A stretch of DNA of 64,000 nt, taken from positions 3,746,001-3,810,000 of the forward strand of contig CP102274.1 in assembly GCA_025149285.1 (NCBI GenBank), in the 5' to 3' direction. Of the stretch, positions 1 to 8,913 are shown piece after piece. Position numbers and translations under genes: made by a program. Position 1 is the first letter of the stretch. Every line of letters starts with the position of its first letter. This DNA comes from Hungatella hathewayi. GTDB lineage: Bacteria; Bacillota; Clostridia; Lachnospirales; Lachnospiraceae. Under the pieces are notes generated by a model that was given only the letters and a program-made list of their open reading frames with translations, had not been told where the DNA came from and ran no database searches.

Positions 1-307
1 TGTGGCTGCGCCAACGCTTAACTCCCCATTTTATACAATCCAAAATGACACCATAGAATATAAAAACTAAAACAGAGCCAATGTACCAGTATATTGAGAT
101 TTGACCTTCTATTGTATTACACGAAATCTGTAAACCTGATTTCATAAAAGAATACAGGAATCCATCTGACTCAGCAATCATGTTCAGAATGGGGTTAAGT
201 CTAATAAGTACAATGCTCTTTGAATCCTGTCCCATCTGGTGCATAAAAATTTCTAAAACTGAAATCAACAGAAACCAAAATGTAAAAGATTTCAATACCT
301 TTTTCAA
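1..307 (-). CDS. Hypothetical membrane protein, 3' end cut by window edge
   Basis: An open frame of 102 codons runs off the left edge. It starts at TTG (305-307), preceded by GAGG at an 8-base spacing; the nearby ATG frame closes at once. The visible part has a hydrophobic N-terminal segment (FTFWFLLISVLEIF), a polar loop of about 50 residues and a second hydrophobic helix (YWYIGSVLVFIFYGVIL), followed by a basic stretch (KWGVKRWR). That suggests a small two-helix membrane protein with a basic cytoplasmic end. I do not recognise the family. It lies 57 bases downstream of the GyrI-like gene on the same strand and probably shares its promoter. Confidence 0.5.
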   Translation of the reverse strand, partial: MKKVLKSFTFWFLLISVLEIFMHQMGQDSKSIVLIRLNPILNMIAESDGFLYSFMKSGLQISCNTIEGQISIYWYIGSVLVFIFYGVILDCIKWGVKRWRSH

Positions 308-364
308 GAAAAATACCTCATTTTCTAACAGATAATCCTGTTCACCTGGCTGACTAAAATTGGT

Positions 365-826
365 TTATAGCTTACGAATCGGGAAAAACACATAATTTTT
401 CTCTGTCTGCGGGCAAGTAAAATCTTGAACTGCGCCAGCCAGTGGAATGCCGTTCTCCCTCATATACCCGATTACCCTGGGAAACACAGCCTCCTCTTCA
501 CATTCTGCATAAATATATTCATAACCGGGAACAATCCACTTACTCCAGCCATCGGGAGCTTCTGCATCATCAACGCATTCCACTCCCGCAAGATAAAGCC
601 CTTTGTTAAAATTCTCCCACGGCTTAAAAGAACGGGAAAAATCAGTCATGGCTCCCCATATTCCGCGGATATTCCCATCTTCATCTTTCTTTGCTAAATG
701 CTGAATCTCTTCAAAATGTGAATTTGCATGATGCCATAACTTTTGAATAAAGTCTTCACCATCCAGTGTGGAACCTTCCTTACCAATTACGATAAAAGAT
801 TCCTTTATACATCTGTTTACTTTCAC
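365..826 (-). CDS. GyrI-like / effector-binding domain protein
   Basis: A 153-residue protein made of a single GyrI-like (AraC E. coli-type effector-binding) fold with no DNA-binding domain. The pattern is typical: a central IWGAMTDFSR region, LYLAGVECVDD, then a W-x-V-P-x-x-Y segment and a C-terminal YVFFPIRKL. Stand-alone members bind small hydrophobic or cationic molecules and act as drug or stress sensors; that role is family knowledge, not shown here. The start is GTG at 824-826, behind a perfect AAGGAGG seven bases upstream. A promoter covered by an inverted repeat lies about 140 bases upstream, so the gene is probably regulated by a MarR- or TetR-like repressor encoded elsewhere. Confidence 0.75.
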   Translation of the reverse strand: MKVNRCIKESFIVIGKEGSTLDGEDFIQKLWHHANSHFEEIQHLAKKDEDGNIRGIWGAMTDFSRSFKPWENFNKGLYLAGVECVDDAEAPDGWSKWIVPGYEYIYAECEEEAVFPRVIGYMRENGIPLAGAVQDFTCPQTEKNYVFFPIRKL

Positions 827-955
827 AGCAAGACCTCCTTAACTTAACAGTTACCATCTCTGTAATCTGCGCTCTGCCGGATACACCTTATCTCTCTTGT
901 TCCATAAGATACTTCTTTATCCGCATCCCGATTAGAAATCCGATCAAGCTATTTT

Positions 956-982
956 AATTAGTTAATTGTATGATAACTAATT
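956..982. promoter_or_regulatory. Inverted repeat operator over a minus-strand promoter
   Basis: Perfect 9-base arms, AATTAGTTA (956-964) and TAACTAATT (974-982), with a 9-base spacer. The repeat overlaps the -10 box (970-975) and part of the spacer of the minus-strand promoter. Arm length and centre-to-centre geometry fit a dimeric winged-helix repressor such as a MarR-family protein. No such regulator gene is visible next to it. Confidence 0.6.
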
Positions 983-998
983 GAGATAGTTTTGTCAA
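970..998 (-). promoter_or_regulatory. Sigma-A promoter for the GyrI-like gene
   Basis: On the minus strand TTGACA (993-998) is followed after exactly 17 bases by TATCAT (970-975). The predicted transcript has an untranslated leader of roughly 135 bases before the GTG start of the GyrI-like gene. I saw no riboswitch in this leader. The rest of the 827-1,284 gap holds only this promoter/operator and the plus-strand promoter near 1,102-1,130. Confidence 0.7.
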
Positions 999-1101
999 GC
1001 CGTTCTGCTTCCGTTTCCTGTTTCACGGCGGCTCCCTCTTGTAAACGATTTGATAAATCCCGGTTCAGCCATGCTCAGTATTTATAAAAGTTCTAAAACA
1101 C

Positions 1102-1130
1102 TTGCTAATTTAACAGATTCTGGATATAAT
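1102..1130 (+). promoter_or_regulatory. Promoter of the PAS-GAF-GGDEF-EAL gene
   Basis: TTGCTA (1102-1107), 17 bases, TATAAT (1125-1130). The flanks AAAACACTTG upstream and AACCTATAG just after the -10 box also occur at the promoter of the convergent chemotaxis gene (5434-5462), which suggests common control. Confidence 0.7.
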
Positions 1131-1284
1131 AACCTATAGTCAATTCAGGGAAGATATACATTGCTAAACCAGCGTGCAGAACTGATTCTGCAGGCAACAG
1201 TACATCTTTATAGCAATATCCAGGTAAACTAATCGACCAATCAGAAGTATGAAAAGCGTTTTAGGATCATACAAGGAGAAAGAT

Positions 1285-3489
1285 ATGGAGAATTCGTTTA
1301 ATTTGTCAACAATAAGTAATGAATACAATATGTTGATGACTTCACTGCATATAAGCGTCAGTAAACATCTGCTGAATGATGATTTTCAGGTCATATGGGC
1401 AAATCGCTTTTTCTATGACAAGACAGGCTATACAAAAGAGGAATATGATCAGAACTTTCATGGAAGTGTACGCCTCTATTTTTCCAGCGCTCCGGAAGAA
1501 TATCAGACAATTGAAAAGGCTGTAAAAGACGCATTAACTGCCAATCAAAGGGGATATGATGCTGTTTGCAAAATGCCCCGTAAAGATGGATCATCGATCT
1601 GGATTCGTTTCATAGGTACTTTTACAAATGAATCCATCGACGGAGTACCCGTTATATATGTTGTGTATACGGATGTGAATGATTTGGTAAATGCACGAAC
1701 AAAAGTAGAAAAAGAGCACAGTAAATCACAAAATATGTTACGAAAGGAACTGCAGACAATGGAATGCCTTAAACGTATGTATGGCTGTATGGATATGGCA
1801 GAATACATGGATGATATCCTATATATTATTGGCACATTTTTAGAGGCAGAGCGGGCGTATATGTTTGAAATCAACGATACGAAGATGGACTGTATCTATG
1901 AATGGTGCCGCGCAGATATCGTTCCTCAGATGGACTATTGCCAGCGTATGGATATTAAGCTGCTCGAACCGTGGTATGAAGAATTTTGTCAGGGAAAAAG
2001 TATTGTGATTCCCAATGCAGACGCCTTGAAAGAAGAAAATACATATACGTTTGAGGTACTGCATAAACAGGGGATTCACAGCATGGTTCTATCCCCAATC
2101 GTAATGCATGATCAGCTGACAGGTTTCATTGGCGCTGATAACTCTAATGTAGAATTACTGATGAATACTTCAATGATGGAAACATTAAGCTATTTCATTG
2201 GTATTTCTATTGAAAAGTCAGAGTTAAATGATAAACTGATTTATCATAGTTTTTATGATGAATTGACAGGCGCCTTTAATCGTAATAAATATCTGCAGGA
2301 TATAGAGAAGCTTTGTCAAAGTGACAGCTTCACTTCCTTAGGCGTGGTTTATATGGATATCAATGGTTTGAAAGACATCAATGATCACATGGGGCATAAG
2401 TTCGGAGACCAGATACTGATCGAGGGTGCAGAGATGTTGAAGAAAGCATTCCCTGCAGGTGATATCTATCGTCTGGGCGGGGATGAATTTGTCGTGTTAA
2501 TAAATGGAATCGGACAAAGCGCCCTTGAAGACCAGGTAGTAAATCTGAAACATTACATTTTGTTAAGCACCAACTGTAAAGGTGCTGTTGGTTCTATCTG
2601 GACAGATAAAGTAACGGAGATAGACAGTAAAATAAGTGAAGCAGACGAATTGATGTACAAAGATAAAATGGATTTTTACCGCAAAAATCCAACTTCGAAT
2701 CGCTATCGTTTTCATAACGATACCATCTTGCAGTTCTCCGATAAAAGTAAACTGGAAGAAGAAATTGCAGACGGGAGATTTGAAGTGTATCTGCAGCCTA
2801 AAGTTGATTTCAATCGGCATATCATCGGTGGAGAGGCGCTGATTCGCTATCATGACCACCAGGGAAAACTGATTATGCCCAATGATTTTATCAATTATTT
2901 GGAGAACGCACGAGGTATTCACTATATTGACTTTTTTGTTTTTGAAACGATCTGTAAGCTGCTGGAAAAATGGAAAAAAGAAAATCTTTTGTTAAAGCCG
3001 GTCAGTGTGAATTTTTCCCGCTATACGCTGCGCATTCCGGAATACATAGAGATGCTGAATGCAATCTGGGAACGGTATGATGTAGATAAGTCCTTACTGG
3101 AAATTGAAATTATTGAAAATGATGAGAACTATGACAATGATTTTTTGATTTCCATTATTGATAAGATTAAAAAAGCCGGATTTGCCATCTCTATTGACGA
3201 TTTTGGTTCGCGCTATTCCAATATGGCGCTGTTTATCAATGCGGACCTGAATACATTAAAAGTAGATAAGCGCTTAATGGATGATATCGATCATAATAAA
3301 CGCTCGCAGATGCTGATATCGTCACTTGTACAAATCTGCCACAGCCTGCATATGCGTTTGATTGCAGAGGGCGTGGAAAATGAAAAACAGTTTTCCATAT
3401 TACAGGAACTTGGATGTGACGGTGTTCAGGGATTCCTGATCAGCAGACCAGTCCAAATAGAACAATATGAGAATCTCTTTTTGAAATAA
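1285..3489 (+). CDS. PAS-GAF-GGDEF-EAL cyclic-di-GMP protein
   Basis: A 734-residue soluble protein that probably makes and/or breaks down cyclic-di-GMP in the cytoplasm in response to a ligand or redox signal. Domain order: PAS (about 10-140), GAF (about 165-310), GGDEF (about 320-475) and EAL (about 490-734). The cyclase signature is intact (RLGGDEF). The phosphodiesterase motifs are also present: GGEALIRY, VNFSRYT, EIEIIEN, IDDFGSRYS, LKVDKR, AEGVEN and GVQGF. Both activities are therefore possible. The start was moved to the ATG at 1285 because AAGGAG lies seven bases upstream; an ATG 36 bases earlier has no ribosome binding site. A strong hairpin follows the stop. Confidence 0.9.
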   Translation: MENSFNLSTISNEYNMLMTSLHISVSKHLLNDDFQVIWANRFFYDKTGYTKEEYDQNFHGSVRLYFSSAPEEYQTIEKAVKDALTANQRGYDAVCKMPRKDGSSIWIRFIGTFTNESIDGVPVIYVVYTDVNDLVNARTKVEKEHSKSQNMLRKELQTMECLKRMYGCMDMAEYMDDILYIIGTFLEAERAYMFEINDTKMDCIYEWCRADIVPQMDYCQRMDIKLLEPWYEEFCQGKSIVIPNADALKEENTYTFEVLHKQGIHSMVLSPIVMHDQLTGFIGADNSNVELLMNTSMMETLSYFIGISIEKSELNDKLIYHSFYDELTGAFNRNKYLQDIEKLCQSDSFTSLGVVYMDINGLKDINDHMGHKFGDQILIEGAEMLKKAFPAGDIYRLGGDEFVVLINGIGQSALEDQVVNLKHYILLSTNCKGAVGSIWTDKVTEIDSKISEADELMYKDKMDFYRKNPTSNRYRFHNDTILQFSDKSKLEEEIADGRFEVYLQPKVDFNRHIIGGEALIRYHDHQGKLIMPNDFINYLENARGIHYIDFFVFETICKLLEKWKKENLLLKPVSVNFSRYTLRIPEYIEMLNAIWERYDVDKSLLEIEIIENDENYDNDFLISIIDKIKKAGFAISIDDFGSRYSNMALFINADLNTLKVDKRLMDDIDHNKRSQMLISSLVQICHSLHMRLIAEGVENEKQFSILQELGCDGVQGFLISRPVQIEQYENLFLK

Positions 3490-3559
3490 AATACTCAGAT
3501 ATGGCTGTTCCGGGTAAGTACCCCGGCCTGCATCCTTTCATCAACCAACGATTTGCAGA

Positions 3560-3615
3560 AAAAAATTCAATGGACAAGTTCTTAGCAGTGCTTCTCTTTG
3601 TCCATTGAATTTTTT
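3560..3615. terminator. Bidirectional terminator between convergent genes
   Basis: An 18-base perfect stem: AAAAAATTCAATGGACAA (3560-3577) pairs with its complement at 3598-3615. A- and T-runs at the two ends let it work in both directions. It separates the plus-strand GGDEF-EAL gene from the minus-strand chemotaxis gene. A short direct repeat of GAATTTTTTCGATTCT follows it. Confidence 0.85.
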
Positions 3616-3661
3616 CGATTCTAATGAATTTTTTTCGATTCTGACACATCAGTATCCCCGG

Positions 3662-5338
3662 TTATTTTAGTTTAAACTGACTTACCAGACTTGACAAAAT
3701 ATGCGCCTGCACAGACAGCTCCTCGCTTGCAGCAGCACTTTCCTCGGCAGTAGCCGAATTGTTCTGCACTACATCGGATATCTGATTTACACTCTGCGTC
3801 ACTTTGGCAATCGAGACAGCCTGCTCGCTGGATGCTTCGGAAATTTTGTCAACTGCAAATACTGCCTGTTTAACACTTTCCACAACCTCTGCCAGCATAT
3901 TTGCAGTTTCGTCTGCCAGTTTCGTCCCTAAATTTACAGCCTGAATCGTCTCTGCGATCAGAGCAGCCGTATTTTTAGACGCTTCTGCAGATTTTTGGGC
4001 CAGATTCCGTACTTCATTGGCTACAACCGCAAACCCTTTTCCGTTTTTGCCGGCATGTGCCGCCTCCACAGCAGCATTCAGAGCAAGAATTTTGGTCTGA
4101 AATGCAATGTCCTCTATGATGTTGAGTACTTTCTCTATTTTGCCGGACTTGTCACTGATATCTCCCATAGCACTGATCAGCTCCTGCATTTCCCGGTTGC
4201 TTTCTATCATTTTTATTCCGGCGGTTTCAGCCAGTTCGCTGCCATGACGTGCGTTTTGTGCGTTCTCGCTGACCTGGGCTGATATCTCGTTGATGGAACC
4301 TGCCAATTCCTCGACAGCAGAAGCCTGCTCTGTTGCACCGCCGGCAACAGCCTGTGCACCAGAAGAGACCTGGCTGCTGCCGGCAAAAATCTGGTCTGAT
4401 GACTGACTGATCTTCACCATCATCAGGCTCAGCTTTTCTATGATCTCATCCATAGAAGCTTTCAACTTCTGGAAATCACCCACGTAAAGCTCCTCTGCTT
4501 TGGAATCAACTGTGAAATCACCGCTGCCTAAAGCAGCAAGGCCATAGCCCATGTCACCAATAATTCCCTGGAATATATGTATTAGAGAACGTATACTATC
4601 AGATAAATTCCCCAGTTCATCCTCCGCATAATAATCGATTGATACATCTAAATTACCCGACGCCAGTTTTTCCGCTGCGGTTCGGATCTCCTCTACAGGC
4701 CTGCGGATTCCATTCGATATATGAAGCGCTAATAAAGCAGCCAGAATGATATTAAGTACGATGATTCCAATGACAACCAGCATGAAAATTCTCTGCAGCT
4801 GCTTCCCCTGATCTACTTTTTCCTTTGCATTCCTTTCCGCCTGTCCTGAAATTTTATCAAGTGTGTCTGATATTTGATCCAACAATGGTATATAGCTGGC
4901 TTTCATCAAGGCAAATGCTTCCTCATTTTTCTTTGCCTCTACCAGATCAAAAACCTGATCCCGATAAACGATGGCTTTGACTAAGATGGAATCCACTTCA
5001 TCCATCAGCGCCATATCCCCCTTAAAGCGTTCACGAATCACCGGAAAGGCCGCCCGCATATTGGCCAGTGCGGCCGAAGCCTGATCCAGTGCAGTCTGCA
5101 TATCATCGTCATCTGTCTCCAAAATACCTTTCAGAATGTCTGCCCTCGCATACTGCATCTCCCGTTTCGCAGTCCATGCTTTGACTGTCACAGCATAATT
5201 ATTGTCATAAAAAACGGTCAGATTCCCACTGATTCGATCCATCATAATCAGTGCGGCCACACTGGCACTTAAGCCTAACAGAATGATAACGGCGTATGAC
5301 AGCAGCATTCGTGTTCTGATCTTTATATTCTTCAGCAT
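3662..5338 (-). CDS. Methyl-accepting chemotaxis protein (4-helix-bundle sensor)
   Basis: A 558-residue membrane chemoreceptor. It has a transmembrane helix at about 10-32, an extracellular helical sensor of about 150 residues (four-helix-bundle type), a second helix at about 184-208, HAMP at about 209-262, and a long cytoplasmic coiled-coil signalling domain. The signalling tip is conserved ([20 protein letters not shown]), and methylation-type helices ([29 protein letters not shown]) lie on either side. It would relay ligand binding to CheW/CheA. ATG start with AGGGG 10 bases upstream, and a good promoter at 5434-5462. The C-terminus ends at QFKLK with no CheR-tethering pentapeptide. Confidence 0.92.
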   Translation of the reverse strand: MLKNIKIRTRMLLSYAVIILLGLSASVAALIMMDRISGNLTVFYDNNYAVTVKAWTAKREMQYARADILKGILETDDDDMQTALDQASAALANMRAAFPVIRERFKGDMALMDEVDSILVKAIVYRDQVFDLVEAKKNEEAFALMKASYIPLLDQISDTLDKISGQAERNAKEKVDQGKQLQRIFMLVVIGIIVLNIILAALLALHISNGIRRPVEEIRTAAEKLASGNLDVSIDYYAEDELGNLSDSIRSLIHIFQGIIGDMGYGLAALGSGDFTVDSKAEELYVGDFQKLKASMDEIIEKLSLMMVKISQSSDQIFAGSSQVSSGAQAVAGGATEQASAVEELAGSINEISAQVSENAQNARHGSELAETAGIKMIESNREMQELISAMGDISDKSGKIEKVLNIIEDIAFQTKILALNAAVEAAHAGKNGKGFAVVANEVRNLAQKSAEASKNTAALIAETIQAVNLGTKLADETANMLAEVVESVKQAVFAVDKISEASSEQAVSIAKVTQSVNQISDVVQNNSATAEESAAASEELSVQAHILSSLVSQFKLK

Positions 5339-5433
5339 TTAATATTTTCCCCTTTACCAATTACATCACCCCTATGCGGTGAAATCTGCAGCGGTGCTGG
5401 CAGCATTCCTTCCTCGAATAGGCTATAGGTTAT

Positions 5434-5462
5434 ATTATATTCTTCCTCAACTAAATTATCAA
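5434..5462 (-). promoter_or_regulatory. Promoter of the chemotaxis gene
   Basis: Minus strand: TTGATA (5457-5462), 17 bases, TATAAT (5434-5439). The surrounding bases AAAACACTTG and AACCTATAG match those at 1095-1139 in front of the PAS-GAF-GGDEF-EAL gene. Confidence 0.75.
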
Positions 5463-5554
5463 GTGTTTTCATTCGATTTTATGGTATACTAAAACCAGTT
5501 TATGCTGCTATTCACAAAGTGATCAATCGCCAGCATATTTATAAGGAGGTATAC

Positions 5555-7006
5555 GTGGAACAGGAAAGTCTGCTATATAAAGTGCTTTATCAATCCATTT
5601 TGACACAGATATACAGTGGGGTTCTCCGCTGTGGAGATGTATTCCCCAGCCAGAGCGAGCTTTGCCAGCGGTATCAGGTGGGAATTACTACTGTGCGAAA
5701 GGTAATCCGTATGCTGAAGGAAGAAGGCGTGATATGTACCTCCGCCGGTAAGCGTGCCATCGTCTGTTTTGGCGAGAGCGAAAAAGGTTACATTCAGTCA
5801 TTGATGCAAAGACGTGAAAGCATATTGGATGTTTACCGCGGCCTTGAACTGATCATGCCTCCCCTTTATACAGAAGGGGCGATGCACTGCGGCCGTTTAA
5901 GCGTCTTTGCGGATGCTGAAGGTTCTTCTGATGACCAGATGATCAATAGCCAGCGCACAACTGCTTTTTTTACAGAGCTGCTGCTGCCCTACCGCAACCA
6001 GACTGTGCTGGATCTTCAGACCGACATGGAGCACTATGCGCGTTTCCCCTATGTCATGCAGTCTCAATTAGAAGATCCGTTCACTGTATCGGCAGACTTT
6101 CTGAAACAAAATCTGTCCATTATGCAGGGGATGGTGGAACGGAAAGAGAGGGAATCCCTGATTGCCAAACTGGAGGAGATGTATAGAAACGCGGGCTGGC
6201 AGGCGGCAGTCTATTTAAATGACTTACAGAAAATCGTCCCTGTCCCGGGGGAGCCGGTTACCTACCAATGGTTCCGAGGGAAAAACCGCTCTCCGCTTTA
6301 TGCTGCTGTTGCGCAAAGCCTGTATCGGCGCGCCCAGTTAGGTGAATTCAGTCATCGTACATACTTCCCATCAGAGCCTGAAATCATGCATACCTACAAG
6401 ATTTCCAAATCAACTGCAGCCAAGGCGATGGCTCTGCTAAGCGACATCGGACTGATCCATACTATTGAAAAAAAAGGTTCTGTACTGCGGACATCGGAGG
6501 AACTGGCGCCTATCCGCATAGAGCAAAATATCATCGAAAACAATCTGACTCTTTTTTTAAATGTCCTGCAGATTCTGGCTGTCTGTACCGGGAAACTTTC
6601 CTTTGCTGCGTTTTCCCTGCTGGATGATTCTCAGCTTGCGGATACAGCCTCTGAGTGGGAGTCGAGTCCTCTGAGACAGAGAAGTTCCGGTATTATACAT
6701 ATTATTACCGCTTTCCTAAAGGCGCATATGCCGCAGAAATGTCTGGAAAATATTCTTGAGCAGTTTGACGACGCCTTAATTTGGGGGCATTATCTGGACC
6801 GCCCCTATATATTGGTTGAAGAATGTGCGGCTTTGGCACAGGAGGGCTTTGAACAGTTTGCGCTTTCCTGCCAGTCACTTAGAAAAGGCGACCGTGAAAG
6901 TGCTGCCGCCTCCGTCCAGCGCACGTTCCGGGCCATATTTCTGGACGCCCGGTTATATACACTGATTTGTTTTAAAAATCCAGATAAAGTTCCCGCTGAA
7001 ATATAG
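5555..7006 (+). CDS. Transcriptional regulator with two GntR-type DNA-binding domains
   Basis: A 483-residue cytoplasmic protein. Residues about 3-70 form a GntR winged helix (GDVFPSQSELCQRYQVGITT, then VRKVIRMLKEEGVI). A second copy lies at about 248-318 (YFPSEPEIMHTYKISKST, then AAKAMALLSDIGLIHTIEKKG). Each copy is followed by a mostly helical segment of about 170 residues. Normal GntR proteins have one such domain, so this looks like an internal duplication or fusion; the helical parts may bind effectors (FCD-like), but I could not match them with confidence. The start is GTG at 5555, because AAGGAGG lies five bases upstream. It is monocistronic, with no clear target; the chemotaxis gene is divergent. 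Confidence 0.8.
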   Translation: MEQESLLYKVLYQSILTQIYSGVLRCGDVFPSQSELCQRYQVGITTVRKVIRMLKEEGVICTSAGKRAIVCFGESEKGYIQSLMQRRESILDVYRGLELIMPPLYTEGAMHCGRLSVFADAEGSSDDQMINSQRTTAFFTELLLPYRNQTVLDLQTDMEHYARFPYVMQSQLEDPFTVSADFLKQNLSIMQGMVERKERESLIAKLEEMYRNAGWQAAVYLNDLQKIVPVPGEPVTYQWFRGKNRSPLYAAVAQSLYRRAQLGEFSHRTYFPSEPEIMHTYKISKSTAAKAMALLSDIGLIHTIEKKGSVLRTSEELAPIRIEQNIIENNLTLFLNVLQILAVCTGKLSFAAFSLLDDSQLADTASEWESSPLRQRSSGIIHIITAFLKAHMPQKCLENILEQFDDALIWGHYLDRPYILVEECAALAQEGFEQFALSCQSLRKGDRESAAASVQRTFRAIFLDARLYTLICFKNPDKVPAEI

Positions 7007-7061
7007 GAGGTGGTGGAGGGGGAAGATTTCATCTCAATTTCTTCTCATTATCTATTTTCAC

Positions 7062-7111
7062 ACACTCAAAAAAAGACTTCGGGGTGTTTTCCCAAAGTCT
7101 TTTTTGAGTGT
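7062..7111. terminator. Bidirectional terminator
   Basis: ACACTCAAAAAA-type left arm (from 7062) pairs with TTTTTTGAGTGT (to 7111) around a GACTT/AAGTC core and an eleven-base loop. It serves the plus-strand GntR-type gene and the convergent minus-strand surface-protein remnant. Confidence 0.85.
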
Positions 7112-7162
7112 AACCTGAATGTTGTTAAGTTTATTCTGTCAAGTGAACCTCATTGATCTTAC

Positions 7163-8796
7163 CTATTTCTCATTTCCGTCCCATACACCGTTCCCGTCCA
7201 CGCGGTATCCGTCAGGAGTCACTCCGTTTATCAGACAGCTTCCATCCGGCCTTAAATAATACCACTTTCCGTCTGCTTCCAGCCAGCCGACTGCCATGCT
7301 TCCGTCAGGCTTTAAGTAATACCAGCTGCCATTTATGAACTGCCATCCAGTAAGCATGGCTCCGCTGCCGCCGCTATAGTACCAGGTTTGATTTACCAGG
7401 GACCAGCCGGTAATCATGATGGAATTATCACCGAATAAGTACCAGTCTTCTCCGATCTTCAGCCATTCTTTTTGGGCATATCCATCCTTATCTTTTAAGA
7501 ATTTCCACGCCCCGCTTCCCTGCTCTTTCCACAGGCCATGCCCTTCTGATGCCGGTATCTGCCCATTAAGTATCGGATATGTGTTGTCTGCCTCCTGTCC
7601 ATCGTCCCCGGACTCTTCTACAGAAGTTCTGACGAAAACGGTACAGACAGCGGTTTTTCCTCCATCTAACGCAGTCACCGTAAGAGCAGTGCGTCCTGTG
7701 CCAACCGCGTGAACCGTTCCATCTGAATCTACCACAGCAATCCCCGCATCACCGGTTGTCCAGATTACGCTTGGGTTTGTGGCATCCAGCGGATCTATGA
7801 TGACAGACAATTTTTCCGTCTCTCCCACCTTCATGAACAGCGAAGTCCGATCCAGAGTGACTTCAGACACCCGAATCGCATCCGTCCCGGCAAAATGGGC
7901 CGTAATAATACCACTGTTTTCAGCATTTGCCGTGCGCGCTGCACCTTCCACTTCAAAGTAATCCTTTGTTACGCCGGTCAGGGTATATCCCTTTTTAAGG
8001 GCAAGTGTTATCGTAGCGGTATACTCCGTATTGGCTGCAAAGCTTCCACCCGGGGCAATGGCTGGACTCCATACCACACTCCCTGTATACTGTTCCGTTT
8101 CTGTTATGGACGTTACCGGTTTCTCTCCGGTAGCCGGCGCAGTCACTCCTTTGATATTCTTACTGTTTACAGCTGCATCCGTTTTGGCAAATCTGGCCGT
8201 GATAATACCACTGTTTATTCTGTTTTCTGTACTTTCAGCTCCCTCTACCTCAAAGTAATCCTTCGGCACTCCTGACACCGTATATCCCTTTTTAGGGATC
8301 AGTGTAATCACAGCTGTATATTTCGTATTGTCTGCAAAGCTTTCGCCCTCGGCTATGGCCGGACTCCATACCACACTGCCTGTATACTGTTCCGTTTCTG
8401 TGATAGCTGTCACGGGTTTCTCTCCGGTGACCGGTGCGGTCACTCCAGTAATATTCTTTCTGTTTGCAGTCACAGCCGTTCTGGCAAACGATGCTTCAAT
8501 GATACCACTGTCTATTTTGTTTTCTGCTCTTTCTGCTCCTTCTACTTCAAAGAAATCCGCCGGTACTCCCGACATCGTATAACCCTTTTTAGGTTCCAGT
8601 GTAATCTCAGCTGTATAATTCGTATTCGCAGCAAAAGTTCCGTCCTGGGCAAAACCTGGCCGCCACGTTACCTTCCCAGTATACTGCTCCGTATCAGTTA
8701 TGGCTGTCACGGGTTTCTCCCCTGCAACCGGCGCGGTCACTCCCGTTATAATCTTTATATACTGTTGCATCCGTCCTGGCAAATGTTGCTTTTACG
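7163..8796 (-). pseudogene. 5'-truncated Ig-like / cell-wall-binding surface protein
   Basis: The remnant of a large secreted protein. It keeps three 99-residue repeats (each beginning GVTAP and ending in a FARTD/FAKTD motif), a Big_2-type bacterial Ig domain (VTLDRTSLFMKVGE...) and three to four choline-binding-like cell-wall repeats (SWYYLKPDGSMAVGW). The C-terminus (NGVWDGNEK) resembles that of the surface protein at 41,739. No signal peptide remains. At the upstream end another repeat tail (VKATFARTDATV, 8761-8796) is present in a different frame; alignment with the sister repeats shows two bases missing near 8750. Directly beyond 8796 the sequence changes to an AraC gene tail on the other strand. 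The gene is both truncated and frameshifted. An ATG at 8782 could give a 539-residue product, but with no secretion signal. Confidence 0.8.
7874..8749 (-). repeat. Three tandem 297-base repeats
   Basis: Three in-frame units of 99 residues, sharing blocks such as GEKPVT, TEQYTG, KKGY and DYFEVEGA. They are beta-rich extracellular repeats inside the truncated surface protein. A fragment of a fourth unit lies upstream at 8761-8796. Confidence 0.85.
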
Positions 8797-8883
8797 GTGG
8801 GCTATCCGGAACCGGCGCATTTTGTGCGGGCATTTAAGGAGGTGCAAGGGATTAGCCCTACAGAGTATAAGAATTCTCTTTAA
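8797..8883 (+). pseudogene. C-terminal tail of an AraC-family regulator
   Basis: The plus-strand frame reads VGYPEPAHFVRAFKEVQG and then ISPTEYKNSL, followed by TAA. This is the second helix-turn-helix and the conserved GxSPxEYR end of an AraC/XylS regulator. Only about 28 codons survive. The left border abuts the surface-protein remnant with no spacer, so it marks a deletion or recombination joint. Confidence 0.8.
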
Positions 8884-8913
8884 ACTATGATCAATCCCCA
8901 AAGCCCTCACACC

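Noticed and set aside
7779..8582. Repeated plus-strand frames giving similar 60-85-residue products
   Set aside because: Their mutual similarity is only the complement of the three 297-base repeats of the surface-protein remnant.
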